From Discostella pseudostelligera (lineage: Eukaryota; Bacillariophyta; Thalassiosirophyceae; Thalassiosirales; Thalassiosiraceae): a stretch of DNA of 26,629 bases. The position numbers and the translations under genes were made by a program. Below are positions 17,204-26,629 of this stretch, piece after piece (the stretch's first letter is position 1; each line of letters begins with the position of its first letter). A model generated the notes under the pieces. It did not search any database, was not told where the DNA came from, and saw nothing but the letters and a program-made list of their open reading frames with translations. The DNA lies in assembly GCA_036940085.1 (NCBI GenBank), contig JALLBK010000346.1, positions 1 through 26,629 of the forward strand, given 5' to 3'.

Positions 17204-19987
17204 ATGGCGTCCGACGAATTGCAAGCAACACTATCCGCCGCCATTCAGTCAGCTCGATACAACGAGGCAGTAGTCGTGACGGTCAACAACGATGATTGTT
17301 CATCATCAAATGAAATTGTTCTAGTTGCATGCCTCGATCAAGAGAATGGGGGTATCATTTGGAAGAATTGTGCCGCGGTCGATGGTGATGGTGCTGGTGG
17401 TGGTGCCGGTGATGGTGATGGTGATGGTGACGGTGACGACGTCTCCGCTACGGCAGCAGCAGCAGTATCTAAATGTGGCTCCAATAAGTTTCGTGATGAT
17501 CCAGGAATTGTACGTCATCTGAGGACCAAGCGGTGGGCACTCCCTATGCTGAATGATCATCGGCGGAACAGTATGTACGAGATTGCCATTCGCCAGGCCA
17601 CTTTGGAGATGTGCAAACGACGCGCTATGGAACATGCCAACAAAAGCAATGTCGATTCTAATATCAATGATGAGACAACAATTCGCATACTTGACATTGG
17701 ATCGGGGACGGGCTTACTAGCAATGATGGGTGCGAAATATGTCGATGATGCACAACAATTCATTGCTGAACCAGAACACAAGCAAAATGTCCATGTTACA
17801 TCTGTAGAAATGGCTTCGGCCATGGCGCGTTTAGCTCGAATGACCATTGAAGAAAATGGCATGTCAGATAAGATTAGCGTTGTGGAGCACCATTCCACTG
17901 ACTCCGACTTTCAAATGGATGATACTCGTTTCGTACAGAATACTGCGGTCAATTCTACGCCTCCTTTGCACGAGGATACTAACCCCACTACTAATTCTGC
18001 CAAAAGAGTCAAAGTCGGCGTCGAAGAGAATCCCAACGAGAAGGCAGACATTTGCACATCAGAATTGTTAGAATCTGGATTGCTCGGAGAGGGCGTCCTT
18101 CCCTCAATACGCGATGCTTGGGAGAGACATTTAAAGTCCGATGCTATTGTCATCCCACAACGCGCTCGTGTGTATGCAGTATTGATCGAGTGCTTGCCCA
18201 TCATTACTACCTCCACAGATGGTGCAGCAAATAATCATGCGGACACCACAGTGAATGCTGCTACAGCATTCTTCGGACCGGAGTTACATGCCTTTCACAA
18301 AGCGTCTGGCGGAGTTTGGCTGTCTACTGTTGCCTCGTCGCCAACGAATGCCAACAGAGGTGCATTATTGGGCTCTTCACATGATGAAGTGGGTGGCGTC
18401 ACAATCCCTCTTCATGCCAATGCCATGCTTCACAAAGACTACAATGGAGATTTTTCAGGAAATGATATTGCTGGAATCAGCCGAGGGGATTACAGGAGAA
18501 TACGCCCGCTCACTGCACCAATAGAGGTACTGGACTTTGTGTTTTCCGATAAAGATGCTTTGCCTCCCCCATCTGGAAGAAGTACCATCAAAGATGTCTA
18601 TCCAACTGCCGATGGAACCTGTGATGGTGTACTATTTTGGTGGGAATTGGACTCGGACTCTACCTACTCAACCATACCGATTGGATATCTTGATATTGAG
18701 GCCGAGAAGCCCATCGGTTGTACGGACGAATCGCACTGGCAAGATCATTGGCAGCAGGTTCTGTTTGTTTTTGGTGATGGTCATTTGTCTGAAAGTGCTG
18801 GAAGGATGAGAAAGCTGAGGGTGGGCCAGCCCGTGGAACTCGTCACGTCTCATAATGACGAATCAATTTCATTCTCGATCACCACTACGCCAACGATGAA
18901 CCCATCTGAATCCTTCGCAGGGATCGAGTCGAGGCAATTGGATGAACGGCACGGAACAATTATGAATCCGCTCATCAATCAGCACATATCCACAACACGA
19001 GCCCTTCAGCTCAATGATTCTTCTCGAACCAGCACGCTGAGGGCTGCAATTCAATATTGCATTGATACCACTGGCCGCGATGCTCCTCTTCTCGATGTTT
19101 CCGACATGGGACTTTGTGCCATGATTGCATCGGTTCTAGGTGCAAGGAAAGTTACAAGCTTAGAGAGTAGTTCTGGATCCTTACCAAGAGTTGCGGCCAC
19201 CGTGGCACAAATCGGAAATGGACTTCCTCCATCGAATGCAGGATTTCAGATTATTCAAGCACAAACAGAACATTTATTATCAGAACATATCCTGGGAGGT
19301 GCTGCTGAAATAGTAGTTGCCGAGCCATATTATGAAATGTTGGAAGGTTGGCATCTGCAAGAGGCTCTTAACTACTGTTACACTGTGTGCTCGCTGAAGA
19401 AGCGAGGGGTCGTTTCGTCAACTGCACTCTCTGTTCCCGCATATGCGAATGTCATGGTTTGCGTTGTTGAATGCGATCAGTTCTGTACAGCGTACGGACG
19501 CGTTGGGAGTTCGACTACCAACATAGTTGCTGGCTTCAAACATTCAACAGTTAACCACTTTGGTAATCGTTATCATGAATATGACGTATCTCTTCCGTTG
19601 TGGCAGTATCGATACAAGCCACTATCAAAACCGACTTGCGTGGCAAGAATTCCGTATGAAGGCACAAACCCAACGATCGAATCAACTGGTGGTGCATCTG
19701 AAATTACCGCGACAGGTCATGCCCAAGCTGTGGTGATATGGGTGGACTACGCTTGTCGAACGAATAAAACATCGCATCAGGATAAAACCGAAGAGAACTT
19801 TGATATTATCTCCACAGCATCATCATCCCACCGGCAACTTATCCGGAAAATGTCACAGCCATTTGCTATCAATGAGGATGATGTTAAAGCTGGTGCAAAA
19901 TTTTACTGTCGGGCATCTTTCGGCAAAATCTCTGATGGAATCGAAGACCATTCTTTTACTTTTGATATCAGGCCATCATCTTCTTAG
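17204..19987 (+). CDS. PRMT7: PRMT7-type protein arginine N-methyltransferase (927 aa)
   Basis: The start ATG sits in a strong Kozak context (GCCACCATGG). PRMT7 transfers a methyl group from S-adenosylmethionine to arginine (type III, monomethylation) and has two tandem methyltransferase modules. First module: motif I LDIGSGTG at 163-170, ribose-binding acid Glu202 in VTSVEM, and the double-E loop SELLESGLLGEG with Glu287 and Glu296 at the PRMT spacing of nine. A HWQQ element near 520-530 fits the THW-loop region. The second module (~625-920) is degenerate, without a full GxGxG motif (LLDVSDMGLCAMIASVLGA), as is usual for PRMT7. Family members such as human PRMT7 are about 690 aa; extra length here comes from a Gly/Asp run (~62-80) and a disordered insertion (~235-285) holding a basic AKRVKV patch that could act as an NLS. 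Substrates cannot be read from the sequence. Confidence 0.92.
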   Translation: MASDELQATLSAAIQSARYNEAVVVTVNNDDCSSSNEIVLVACLDQENGGIIWKNCAAVDGDGAGGGAGDGDGDGDGDDVSATAAAAVSKCGSNKFRDDPGIVRHLRTKRWALPMLNDHRRNSMYEIAIRQATLEMCKRRAMEHANKSNVDSNINDETTIRILDIGSGTGLLAMMGAKYVDDAQQFIAEPEHKQNVHVTSVEMASAMARLARMTIEENGMSDKISVVEHHSTDSDFQMDDTRFVQNTAVNSTPPLHEDTNPTTNSAKRVKVGVEENPNEKADICTSELLESGLLGEGVLPSIRDAWERHLKSDAIVIPQRARVYAVLIECLPIITTSTDGAANNHADTTVNAATAFFGPELHAFHKASGGVWLSTVASSPTNANRGALLGSSHDEVGGVTIPLHANAMLHKDYNGDFSGNDIAGISRGDYRRIRPLTAPIEVLDFVFSDKDALPPPSGRSTIKDVYPTADGTCDGVLFWWELDSDSTYSTIPIGYLDIEAEKPIGCTDESHWQDHWQQVLFVFGDGHLSESAGRMRKLRVGQPVELVTSHNDESISFSITTTPTMNPSESFAGIESRQLDERHGTIMNPLINQHISTTRALQLNDSSRTSTLRAAIQYCIDTTGRDAPLLDVSDMGLCAMIASVLGARKVTSLESSSGSLPRVAATVAQIGNGLPPSNAGFQIIQAQTEHLLSEHILGGAAEIVVAEPYYEMLEGWHLQEALNYCYTVCSLKKRGVVSSTALSVPAYANVMVCVVECDQFCTAYGRVGSSTTNIVAGFKHSTVNHFGNRYHEYDVSLPLWQYRYKPLSKPTCVARIPYEGTNPTIESTGGASEITATGHAQAVVIWVDYACRTNKTSHQDKTEENFDIISTASSSHRQLIRKMSQPFAINEDDVKAGAKFYCRASFGKISDGIEDHSFTFDIRPSSS
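17375..17442 (+). repeat. GGTGAT microsatellite coding for a Gly/Asp run in PRMT7
   Basis: Repeated GGTGATGGT/GACGGT triplets code for an alternating Gly-Asp stretch near residues 58-80. It lies before the first methyltransferase module and is probably a flexible linker. Confidence 0.8.
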
Positions 19988-20190
19988 CGAATAGTCATGG
20001 AAACCGCCGTACCATTCAATCATTTCGGGCATCAGGACCTCTCAAGATGATCGTAACTTGCGGCCTCATCGTTTGTCATCATGTGAATATGAATGTGCAC
20101 AACCAATCATTTTTCTCATTTTCAAATTTGGAAATCAACGAACGTTCGATTCTCCTTCTCAAAACCAATTGAACCTCACCGCAGTGACAA
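19988..20190. other. Short intergenic region between PRMT7 and the coiled-coil gene (203 bp)
   Basis: This must contain the PRMT7 3' UTR and the promoter of the next gene in the same direction. No clear motif or RNA gene was seen. Confidence 0.5.
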
Positions 20191-22449
20191 ATGATGACGC
20201 CAACAATGGATGCTGAACGCATTGAAGGACGTAACACAACGGAGGCTAATTCGCCAACGAGAGGAAATGACCTCGACTCTGCGCAAGAAATTATTTTTCT
20301 TCGGGGAAAACTGGAGCGTCGCAGTTCATTACTTGATGTCATTCGTAAAGCCTATCATCGGGACGTCCTTGTTCTGAAAGAATGCTTGATTGATGCACAA
20401 CGGCGAGACTTGGGTTTACATGGAAACAATCGAGATTCCTCCTTGGAATTGGCACTGAAATCTGTACCGTCGATCGACCTACGCGAGACATTTCGGTTAT
20501 TCGCTCCACAAGAATGTGAGTTGCGAGTCCGTCCATGTTGGAGCTGTGGAGGGCAACTTGAAGTCATTCATAGAGAGAGCTCTCGCATTGTGGAATTCAA
20601 GCATTCCATTCAGATGCTGTGGGAGAGGGAGAAAGATTTATGCGAAGAATTGATAGGTGTCAAAGTAATGGCGCAGAAAGATCGAGACATACTGGAAGAT
20701 GTGATGAACCGGAATCAGGATGAGCGAGACGTCCTTTTGGAGCAAATTTCATCGTTAAAGCAACAAGTTGCCGACCGAAATGCATTAGACGCCGAGGTTA
20801 GACGTCTCAACGACGATGTAAGAAATCTGAAGGCAACATTGAACAATCAGGAGCCACTACTCCTTGACCGTGAACGACTATTGGTCGAAATCGAAAGTAT
20901 CAAAAGTAATGCAGAGCAGGATCAACTGGAAATGAATGCGCAAGCTGAGCAGTCTACTCAATTACAAATTGCAAATGACTTGCAAACTCGTCAACTCCTT
21001 CTTCTTGGGCAAGAACACGAACGGCTACGGCTGAATTTCCTGGATGCTTGTGAACGATGCAAGCAGGCTGATGATACTTGTTTTCGGTTGCGACGGGAAC
21101 TTTCACAGAGAGAGGTTGAGGCAAATGATGTTATGGAATGCTTCAAAACGACGGAGGCGACAATTGACGAACTCAAGCGCAAATGTGAACTCGATGAGCG
21201 ACAGATGCGGCGCTCCATAGCTGATCTCGAGTCGAAATGCTCGACTTTGGAAGCAACAGTCTCTGAACTTGATGATAAGCTGCATGCAACTGCTGCAGAC
21301 TCTGAAATGCTCCGCAAGAGTATCGAGGCGACATTGGAGGATGCAATGAGAAGAGGATTAATAACATGTGTTCCTCGACAAAGCAATGTGGCGCTTGCCA
21401 CAGTTGGTGAACTAATCTGTGAAACCGATCATCTACGTCACAAATCAGCTACACTATTTAATCTGCTCCTGAGTTGCATCCGTTCGACCTACGAGAGCTG
21501 CCTTAAGCAAGAAAGGTTTCTTCGAGATTATGGTTCAGAGTTGCACCAGAACGATCAAAAATTGAAGTTCTCCGAACAAGGTAATGCCAAAGCGCGGATG
21601 GTTCTTGAGCACCTTGCAAACGCAGACGATTCAAATACTATCGAGTGGGTATCATTTCTTGCGGATGATACCGACCGTAGGCATATCATGGGCAATTTGC
21701 AGAATCGATTACAGATGGGATTGTTCAGTCTGGACAAGGCGTTTCAGAAAGTATGCGAGATTCGTGCTTTTGAAATGCGTACATGTCAAATTGAACTTGA
21801 TCGAGAAATCAAGCACCGTTGCGAATTAGAGGGACTATTAACTGATGCAGATAGAGTGAATCGGAAATACGAGAGAAGGATGATCAACATGCGAGAGATG
21901 AATGAAGCCATTCAGCGCACGGTTGACTCTCTCCGACTCAGCCTGCACAAAACGCGGAGGGATTACTATCTTCACAGTAATGAGATTACGGCCATGTTGA
22001 AAGATGATTACAAACGAATTCGAACGCTTGCAGATAGGCTTTTCGACGAGTTGAAAGAGTCGAAAATGGAGACATTTGCTCACAAAGGGTATCTCGCTGA
22101 GAAAGAAGCTGAATTATCCATGAGAGACACAGCAATACAAAACATGGAAGCTCTGCTTGAAAAGATTACACACAAATACGCGGAGAAGGAACGCCTCCGC
22201 ATTAAAGTTGTTCATGCCAATGCGGCGGTCCAAGCTGCTCCTACAATAGCTGATGCAAGTGTACACGCAGACTTTCTGCCATCTGTAGTACGGAAAGGTA
22301 ATCCTGTTGTCTCAGAGAACAAAAAGGCCGACGATGCACTCCTACCTGGACGGATTATCAATGTTCCTGACGAGAATTGGCCATCACGTATCAATATTGG
22401 ACCTATGCAATCAGGGCTGCAGTTTCGAAGAGCGCTGGATAAACTGTAA
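20191..22449 (+). CDS. Coiled-coil protein of unknown function (752 aa)
   Basis: I do not recognise the family. After a short polar N-terminus, residues ~30-75 form a charged amphipathic helix. A CWSCGG motif sits at ~116-121, which could bind metal if paired with other cysteines. Long heptad-rich coiled coils run ~130-390 (LEQISSLKQQV, LDAEVRRLNDDVRNLKATL, IADLESKCSTLEATVSELDDKL in pieces) and ~520-670. A less helical segment (~395-510, SATLFNLLLSCIRSTYESC) separates them. The C-terminal ~80 residues are non-helical and end with INIGPMQSGLQFRRALDKL, a short tail that looks constrained. No motor, kinase or membrane segment is visible. A cytoskeletal, centriolar or vesicle-tether scaffold is possible but unproven. 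The frame is uninterrupted, and its stop lies 16 bp from the stop of the opposing hydrolase gene. Confidence 0.8.
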   Translation: MMTPTMDAERIEGRNTTEANSPTRGNDLDSAQEIIFLRGKLERRSSLLDVIRKAYHRDVLVLKECLIDAQRRDLGLHGNNRDSSLELALKSVPSIDLRETFRLFAPQECELRVRPCWSCGGQLEVIHRESSRIVEFKHSIQMLWEREKDLCEELIGVKVMAQKDRDILEDVMNRNQDERDVLLEQISSLKQQVADRNALDAEVRRLNDDVRNLKATLNNQEPLLLDRERLLVEIESIKSNAEQDQLEMNAQAEQSTQLQIANDLQTRQLLLLGQEHERLRLNFLDACERCKQADDTCFRLRRELSQREVEANDVMECFKTTEATIDELKRKCELDERQMRRSIADLESKCSTLEATVSELDDKLHATAADSEMLRKSIEATLEDAMRRGLITCVPRQSNVALATVGELICETDHLRHKSATLFNLLLSCIRSTYESCLKQERFLRDYGSELHQNDQKLKFSEQGNAKARMVLEHLANADDSNTIEWVSFLADDTDRRHIMGNLQNRLQMGLFSLDKAFQKVCEIRAFEMRTCQIELDREIKHRCELEGLLTDADRVNRKYERRMINMREMNEAIQRTVDSLRLSLHKTRRDYYLHSNEITAMLKDDYKRIRTLADRLFDELKESKMETFAHKGYLAEKEAELSMRDTAIQNMEALLEKITHKYAEKERLRIKVVHANAAVQAAPTIADASVHADFLPSVVRKGNPVVSENKKADDALLPGRIINVPDENWPSRINIGPMQSGLQFRRALDKL

Positions 22450-22465
22450 ACTGCTTATTTATTGT

Positions 22466-25284
22466 CTAATATTCACGAAAATCTTCAGTACTAACAGGTT
22501 GGATTTGATTGACCAGAGTGCTCGCAGCCTGAGCTACCTGCCGATTGGTGGATGTTTCCAGCGGCCAATCTCCGTGTCCAGCGTTACGGAAGATAGTGAC
22601 ATTAATCGGGTGAGACTGATTCGAAAAGGACCCAAAGTGATCCGTTCCTGCATCGCAGGCATCAAGAACAACCGCTCCCTTCTTTTCCAGATACTTCTCT
22701 ACCTTCGCCGTAGGAACGAGCGCGTCTCGCTCGCTTAGAAAGACAGCACATGGAACACACGGAATCTGCTCAGTAAATAGTGAAATACGTGCCCATGGAA
22801 ATCCTCGTTGAATAGTCCAATTAACGTTCACATCAGTTCGAACCATATGACTCGTTGATCCAGGGTCAGCTCTATGATACACGAAATTTTTAGTCAACCT
22901 GAGTAAAGGGCGTCAGCAAAGATTAGGATACGAAAGATGAAATCCTGCATGATCATGAACATGAACAGCTGATAAAAACTCACCGCGGGCTATGCAAACA
23001 GAAACATATTGGATCTAAAAACAGCACGGCTGCGACTGCACGAGGTGCGTATTTGCACATAAAGGAAAGCCAACTTGTTCCGTACGAATGTCCAAGAAAG
23101 GCACCACGCGCATAACCATGACAGGCCAATATGGACATCAGGCAGCTCGTCACAGCCGCCGGTGGGAGGACACAGTTGGGGCTCTGCCAGGGACGAAAAC
23201 CGGACACATAAGAGATTTCAGGTAAGATAAGCGGACGTCCTATCTTGAGCAGTTCGTCTACAAGCGTCATATAGAATATCAGTCCAATACCAATGCCATG
23301 GCAGAAAACGATGGGGACAATATCTACCTCATCGGTATATCTGTCTTCGCGCTCAGCTGAATTGTAGTTATTACTCTTTCCTGGATGGAAATAGTATGAG
23401 ATTGGACCCACTCTGAGCCGCTGAAATCCTTTCAACCACATGATGACTCGAAGACCCCCTTCGGTAAACAATAATATAATTATATGAAACATCAGAGGGT
23501 AGCTGCATGCCGTTTCATGAGCAACACGGGCAGTGATTGTTGAGAATGCATGTCAAATGACATATTCAAAAGGCATATCGTTTAGAATGCAACTAACCTT
23601 GCAACATCCATGAGCGGGTCGCATGAATACCTGGATGACAATGACAAATTGGCATGAGCATAAGTACAAATGTTACCAATATTGAGATGTATCATCAATC
23701 ATCTCTATCAACTCACTTGAGATATCGAGGTGGATCCTTGCTGCTAAGTAAATTCTTTCCAACAAATCCAGTAACTTGCACGAACGCATCCTTCGCGGAT
23801 GCCTCCACACTCTCCAACGCTTCATAACACTGTGTGATTTTCTTCATCAAGTCTGCCATCTGTTTGGAAGGCACTGCCGTCGCCATACTCCGCATCTGAG
23901 CCAGCGTTTTCCGATAACTCTTCAGCTGTTGCAGCAAGGCCTTCCGCCTTAATGAAATATCCGATGCCGTTCTGAGACGCTCCTTCATTTTCCATATTGA
24001 ATTCCATGCTTCGGATATCTGCAATTGTGTCGCGTGGCTCAGTGCAGTGAGTTGCTTGTCTATCATGCCATCCTTCTCTATTAGGCTAAAGTAGGCATGT
24101 TGTAGTGATTCTGAGGCGGTGGCCACGGCCGACTGTTCGGCATGGTGGAGTTGTTGTGTCTTCTCCGCGACAAAGTTGCGTAAATCTTGAAGCGAGTTGA
24201 AAGACCGATTTTCCATAATTCCTCGGTATTGATGATCACACCAAACCTTGTAACTCTCGTACAAGTCCGAAAAGTATGACGGGTGTGATTCATTGCGAGT
24301 CTCTTGAAATCGGAAGCGTCGTTTTGGTTCTCGACCTTTCTTTTTCTTTCTCATTGGTGTGATACTACCATCCAGAAATCCCATTGGATGAGTGTCATCG
24401 GTACAATCTGCCTTGCGTTCATCATCCTTCGAATATCCCTCCTGTATAACCTCCCCCTCGTGCCCATCTTCATCTATTCTTTCTGACTCTTCTATGCCAA
24501 ACTGCTCTATCGAGATATTATTCTCCAAATCGGCCAAAAATCCACGCAATTGATGTGTCTCCTCCAATGTCAAATGTTCAATACTTCTTCCTTCAAACAA
24601 AGACCACGTTAAGAAATCCATTACGTCCAACCTAGTCAAATTCTCAATCTTTTCACCAAAGAACCACCCCGAAATGAATTTGGAACACATGCCCTCTTCA
24701 CAATCCATCATAAGCTCCCATAATTCAGATCGTTCACGTGTTTCGAGCATGGGTGCCGATCGTAATGACAATTCCAATGTATCCAATGAATTCAAATACT
24801 TTCGATGCCAAAATAAAATAACATAAAATATCCCCTCAATTACTGCCCATGCCTCGACCAGCCAAGAACTACTCGTCATCGTTCGCGCCGTCCACACACC
24901 CACTGAGAAGTACATGGTCATAAATTCACTTTCTAACATACTTTGTGGAAATGAAAAGCATAATTCTCTCCATAAGATAAGTGCAATGTAAATGTACGCC
25001 AATGGTACTGTCAATTTGACACTGGAGAAGAAAATTCCCGTGGGAGAAAGTAGTCCAATGGCATTTTTTTCCATGGGTAGATCGTAGGTGCTAATGGTGG
25101 AAGAAGTACGTCGAGAAGGAGGACGGGTGATGAAATAATGAGTTGTTAGGGGAGGAGAGGAGGAGGATGATTTGGGGTGGAAGTGTTGGGAAGAGTTTGG
25201 TAGTGGTGAGGAGGAGGAGCCGCCGTTGCCATTGCCATTGCCGCCGCCGAGTCGACTAGTAGTACTGGTAGTCGCCATTGGCAT
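22466..25284 (-). CDS. Membrane-anchored alpha/beta hydrolase with long N-terminal extension (4 exons, 850 aa)
   Basis: Exons on the minus strand are 25284-23717, 23630-23598, 23502-22984 and 22898-22466 (2,553 nt, frame kept). The first ~85 residues are Ser/Pro/Gly-rich. Hydrophobic segments near 105-120 (LAYIYIALIL) and 150-165 (VIEGIFYVILFW) are probable membrane helices. An alpha-helical extension (~170-260, with EMCSKFISGWFFGEKIENLTR-like pieces) precedes an acidic linker, a basic patch (RKKKKGREPKRR) and a helical region (~370-520). The hydrolase domain spans ~535-850: oxyanion-region CHGIG near 602, nucleophile GHSYG with Ser673, acid in SERDALVP (Asp765) and catalytic His815 in NAGHGDWP. 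The substrate is unknown; a lipid ester is a guess. Start choice: the first ATG, with a second two codons later. Its 3' end nearly abuts the coiled-coil gene. Confidence 0.85.
22899..22983 (-). other. Intron 3 of the alpha/beta hydrolase gene (85 bp)
   Basis: Donor CCGCG|GTGAGT and acceptor TTTACTCAG|GTTGAC. The split Arg codon joins LHSPR to LTKNFVYHRAD between the nucleophile and acid parts of the hydrolase fold. Confidence 0.88.
23503..23597 (-). other. Intron 2 of the alpha/beta hydrolase gene (95 bp)
   Basis: Donor GCAAG|GTTAGT and acceptor GCATGCAG|CTACCC. The split Ser codon joins the 33-nt exon (YSCDPLMDVA) to YPLMFHIIILLF. Confidence 0.78.
23631..23716 (-). other. Intron 1 of the alpha/beta hydrolase gene (86 bp)
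   Basis: Donor CTCAA|GTGAGT and acceptor TCATCCAG|GTATTC. The split Lys codon joins PPRYLK to the microexon. Confidence 0.8.
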
Positions 25285-26043
25285 TTTGCACTTTTCGTCT
25301 AAATTTTACTTTATCGGACGAGAGGCGCGGACCGCACAAGTCTGTTTTGGTAACCCCTCTTTAGAATCACAAATGAGATGATGATGATGATGATGATGNT
25401 TTAGAATCACAAATGAGATGATGATGATGATGATGATGGGATTGTCGGGGGATCGCTGATAGTCCGGTGTGGTGTGGATATGGATAGGATGGTGATGGGA
25501 TCGGCGCCCATCGTCACATCATCGCCTCCCGCCCCTTCTCTTCCTCGTCGTCGGCGTCGGTCGTCGCGTCCGTCGTCCGCTCTCCCTTCTCATCCATCGT
25601 CTGTCCGTCCGTCGACGGAGGCTTTGTCCCAGTCTGTCCATCGACGTTGACTATGATCGGCCGGAAGCTATGGTATCGTATGGAGAATTATCACAACATG
25701 ATGTGCAGTTAATGAAGGTTAATGGGTAGGAGTAGCCGACTGGGTGCAACAAAAACATGTACTCTGGTTTGTAAACAGGACAGCCCTCAGTTCATGAGGA
25801 GACTTAGTACCATACGGTGAGTGGGCTGTATGATCCCAACCCATCGCGGAAATGTAACGACTGGTGGTCAATCTATCATTTTCACGGATGATACAAACAG
25901 ATCACTCCAATAATGACCTCAAGGCTAAAATGAACGGCCATGTATCTCAGATGATGCAGGAAGGAAGACTATTTTTGTGACTCCATTGTACCGTGTGGAA
26001 CCGTGGAAAATTTTATTAGAATGTTCTTAAGTACTATGAAGGG
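25285..26043. promoter_or_regulatory. Intergenic region upstream of the hydrolase gene (759 bp)
   Basis: The left part should hold the hydrolase promoter. It contains an assembly duplication with an N (25360-25438), a CGTC/TCCG-rich tract at ~25540-25650 with the palindrome TCCGTCGACGGA near 25608, and ordinary AT-balanced sequence from 25650 to 26040 in which I see no gene. The membrane-protein gene to the right ends at its border. Confidence 0.45.
25360..25438. repeat. Exact 39-bp duplication flanking a single N, with (GAT)n microsatellite
   Basis: Copy 1 is 25360-25398, N is at 25399, and copy 2 is 25400-25438. Both read TTTAGAATCACAAATGAG followed by seven ATG-type triplets. The ambiguity between identical copies points to an assembly gap whose two flanks overlap. 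Confidence 0.9.
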
Positions 26044-26067
26044 TTATGATACCTGCCAAGTACTTAA
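26027..26067. repeat. Inverted repeat at the 3' end of the right-hand membrane-protein gene
   Basis: TTAAGTACT at 26027-26035 and AGTACTTAA at 26059-26067 form 9-bp arms around a 23-base loop that includes the stop codon. This may be chance. Confidence 0.5.
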
Positions 26068-26610
26068 ATACAAAGCACAAAAGAAGTCATTCTCACACAC
26101 GTCATCTGCGCTGGTTTCCATGAATATCTGTGACTTGAATGTTTCCTCCCAAATACTTAGTGTCGTGTTTTTTGCCAAGCTATCGCAAAAATCTATTTGC
26201 ATTACCTCATCTGGTCGGTAGACGATCTTAGACAATAGTGATAGTGAGGAGTTCAGCAGGTGGGCGGGGTGCTCTGCATCTTGAATGAACATTGCATATC
26301 CTTGCCCTTCAGTACGATAGCATAGCAAGATAATCACTCCTACTACTAGACTCGAGAACAACCAACAACAGGAACAAGTGAACATCATGAAGTTTGCATA
26401 CTGCCTCGACACCACAAACCTTGCCCTGTACCTCCTACTTGCTGTTGTTGCTGCCAACAGTAACAGCATGATGATAGTAGTAGCTGTGAACAATGGTGCT
26501 GGGAACCATGCTGCAAACAACGCTGCGGACGACGATAGTACAACAGCAAATGCTATAGAGAAGGCTCGTCGCGACCTCAAAGCCTCCTGTGCCTCAACGG
26601 CTGCATATCA
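26044..26610 (-). CDS. Partial membrane protein, probably continuing beyond the window
   Basis: The open frame runs from a stop at 26608-26610 to TAA at 26044-26046. No ATG precedes the conserved-looking start (VEAQEALRSRRAF), but a good acceptor (GATATGCAG|CC) at ~26602 suggests that this is an internal or last exon whose upstream part lies outside. Two hydrophobic regions are evident: FSIAFAVVLSSSAALFAAWF through MLLLLAA, and FMMFTCSCCWLFSSLVVGVIILLC. A ~90-residue, Cys-containing, N-glycosylation-compatible (NSS, NTT) domain follows and is probably on the outer or lumenal face. The end STWQVS* overlaps a possible donor (CAG|GTATCA), so the 3' end is also uncertain. I do not recognise the family; truncation or a pseudogene is possible. 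Confidence 0.45.
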
Positions 26611-26629
26611 TCCCGACTACTCTCTTCCA

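Noticed and set aside
25740..25860. Possible tRNA or small structured RNA
   Set aside because: No cloverleaf, B-box-like GGTTCRAATCC or paired acceptor stem could be found.

Overview
The window looks like a compact protist nuclear genome, most likely a diatom or another stramenopile. That assignment is an inference. It rests on short GT-AG introns (85-103 bp), Asn/Ser/Thr/Gly homopolymer runs inside otherwise conserved proteins, trinucleotide microsatellites, eukaryotic start contexts (GCCACCATGG before PRMT7) and closely packed genes. I see no bacterial operon, rRNA, tRNA, CRISPR array or intact transposon.

Layout from left to right: (1) 63-237, four related palindromes built on one CACAGAC/GTCTGTG core. 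(2) 298-1266 (+), an unrecognised protein with a probable signal peptide. (3) 1240-11914 (-), a four-exon gene for a giant (about 3,462 aa) rabconnectin-3/DMXL/Rav1-type V-ATPase assembly scaffold; it carries PDZ, SH2 and C2-like domains and a six-copy SSIFDSFD repeat that are not part of yeast Rav1 or animal DMXL as I know them. (4) 12564-15332 (+), a cytochrome b5 domain fused to an FAD amine-oxidase-like oxidoreductase behind a presequence-like N-terminus. (5) 15568-16562 (-), a two-exon gene for a small GAF-like protein. (6) 16799-17118, an array of E2F-consensus-like repeats between divergent genes. (7) 17204-19987 (+), a PRMT7-type arginine methyltransferase. (8) 20191-22449 (+), a coiled-coil protein. 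(9) 22466-25284 (-), a four-exon membrane-anchored alpha/beta hydrolase with a 33-nt microexon. (10) 25360-25438, an exact 39-bp duplication across a single N, probably an assembly join. (11) 26044-26610 (-), part of a membrane-protein gene.

Genes mostly alternate as convergent and divergent pairs. The secreted-protein and Rav1 genes overlap tail-to-tail by 27 coding bases. The coiled-coil and hydrolase genes end 16 bp apart. The Rav1/oxidoreductase and GAF-like/PRMT7 pairs each share an intergenic region of about 640-650 bp that probably holds both promoters. The genes do not form one obvious pathway. The standout is the multidomain Rav1 homologue, which would link V-ATPase assembly (organelle acidification) to PDZ, SH2 and C2 interaction surfaces. 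Exon joins were read by eye from splice sites, frame and domain continuity and have not been tested against transcripts.
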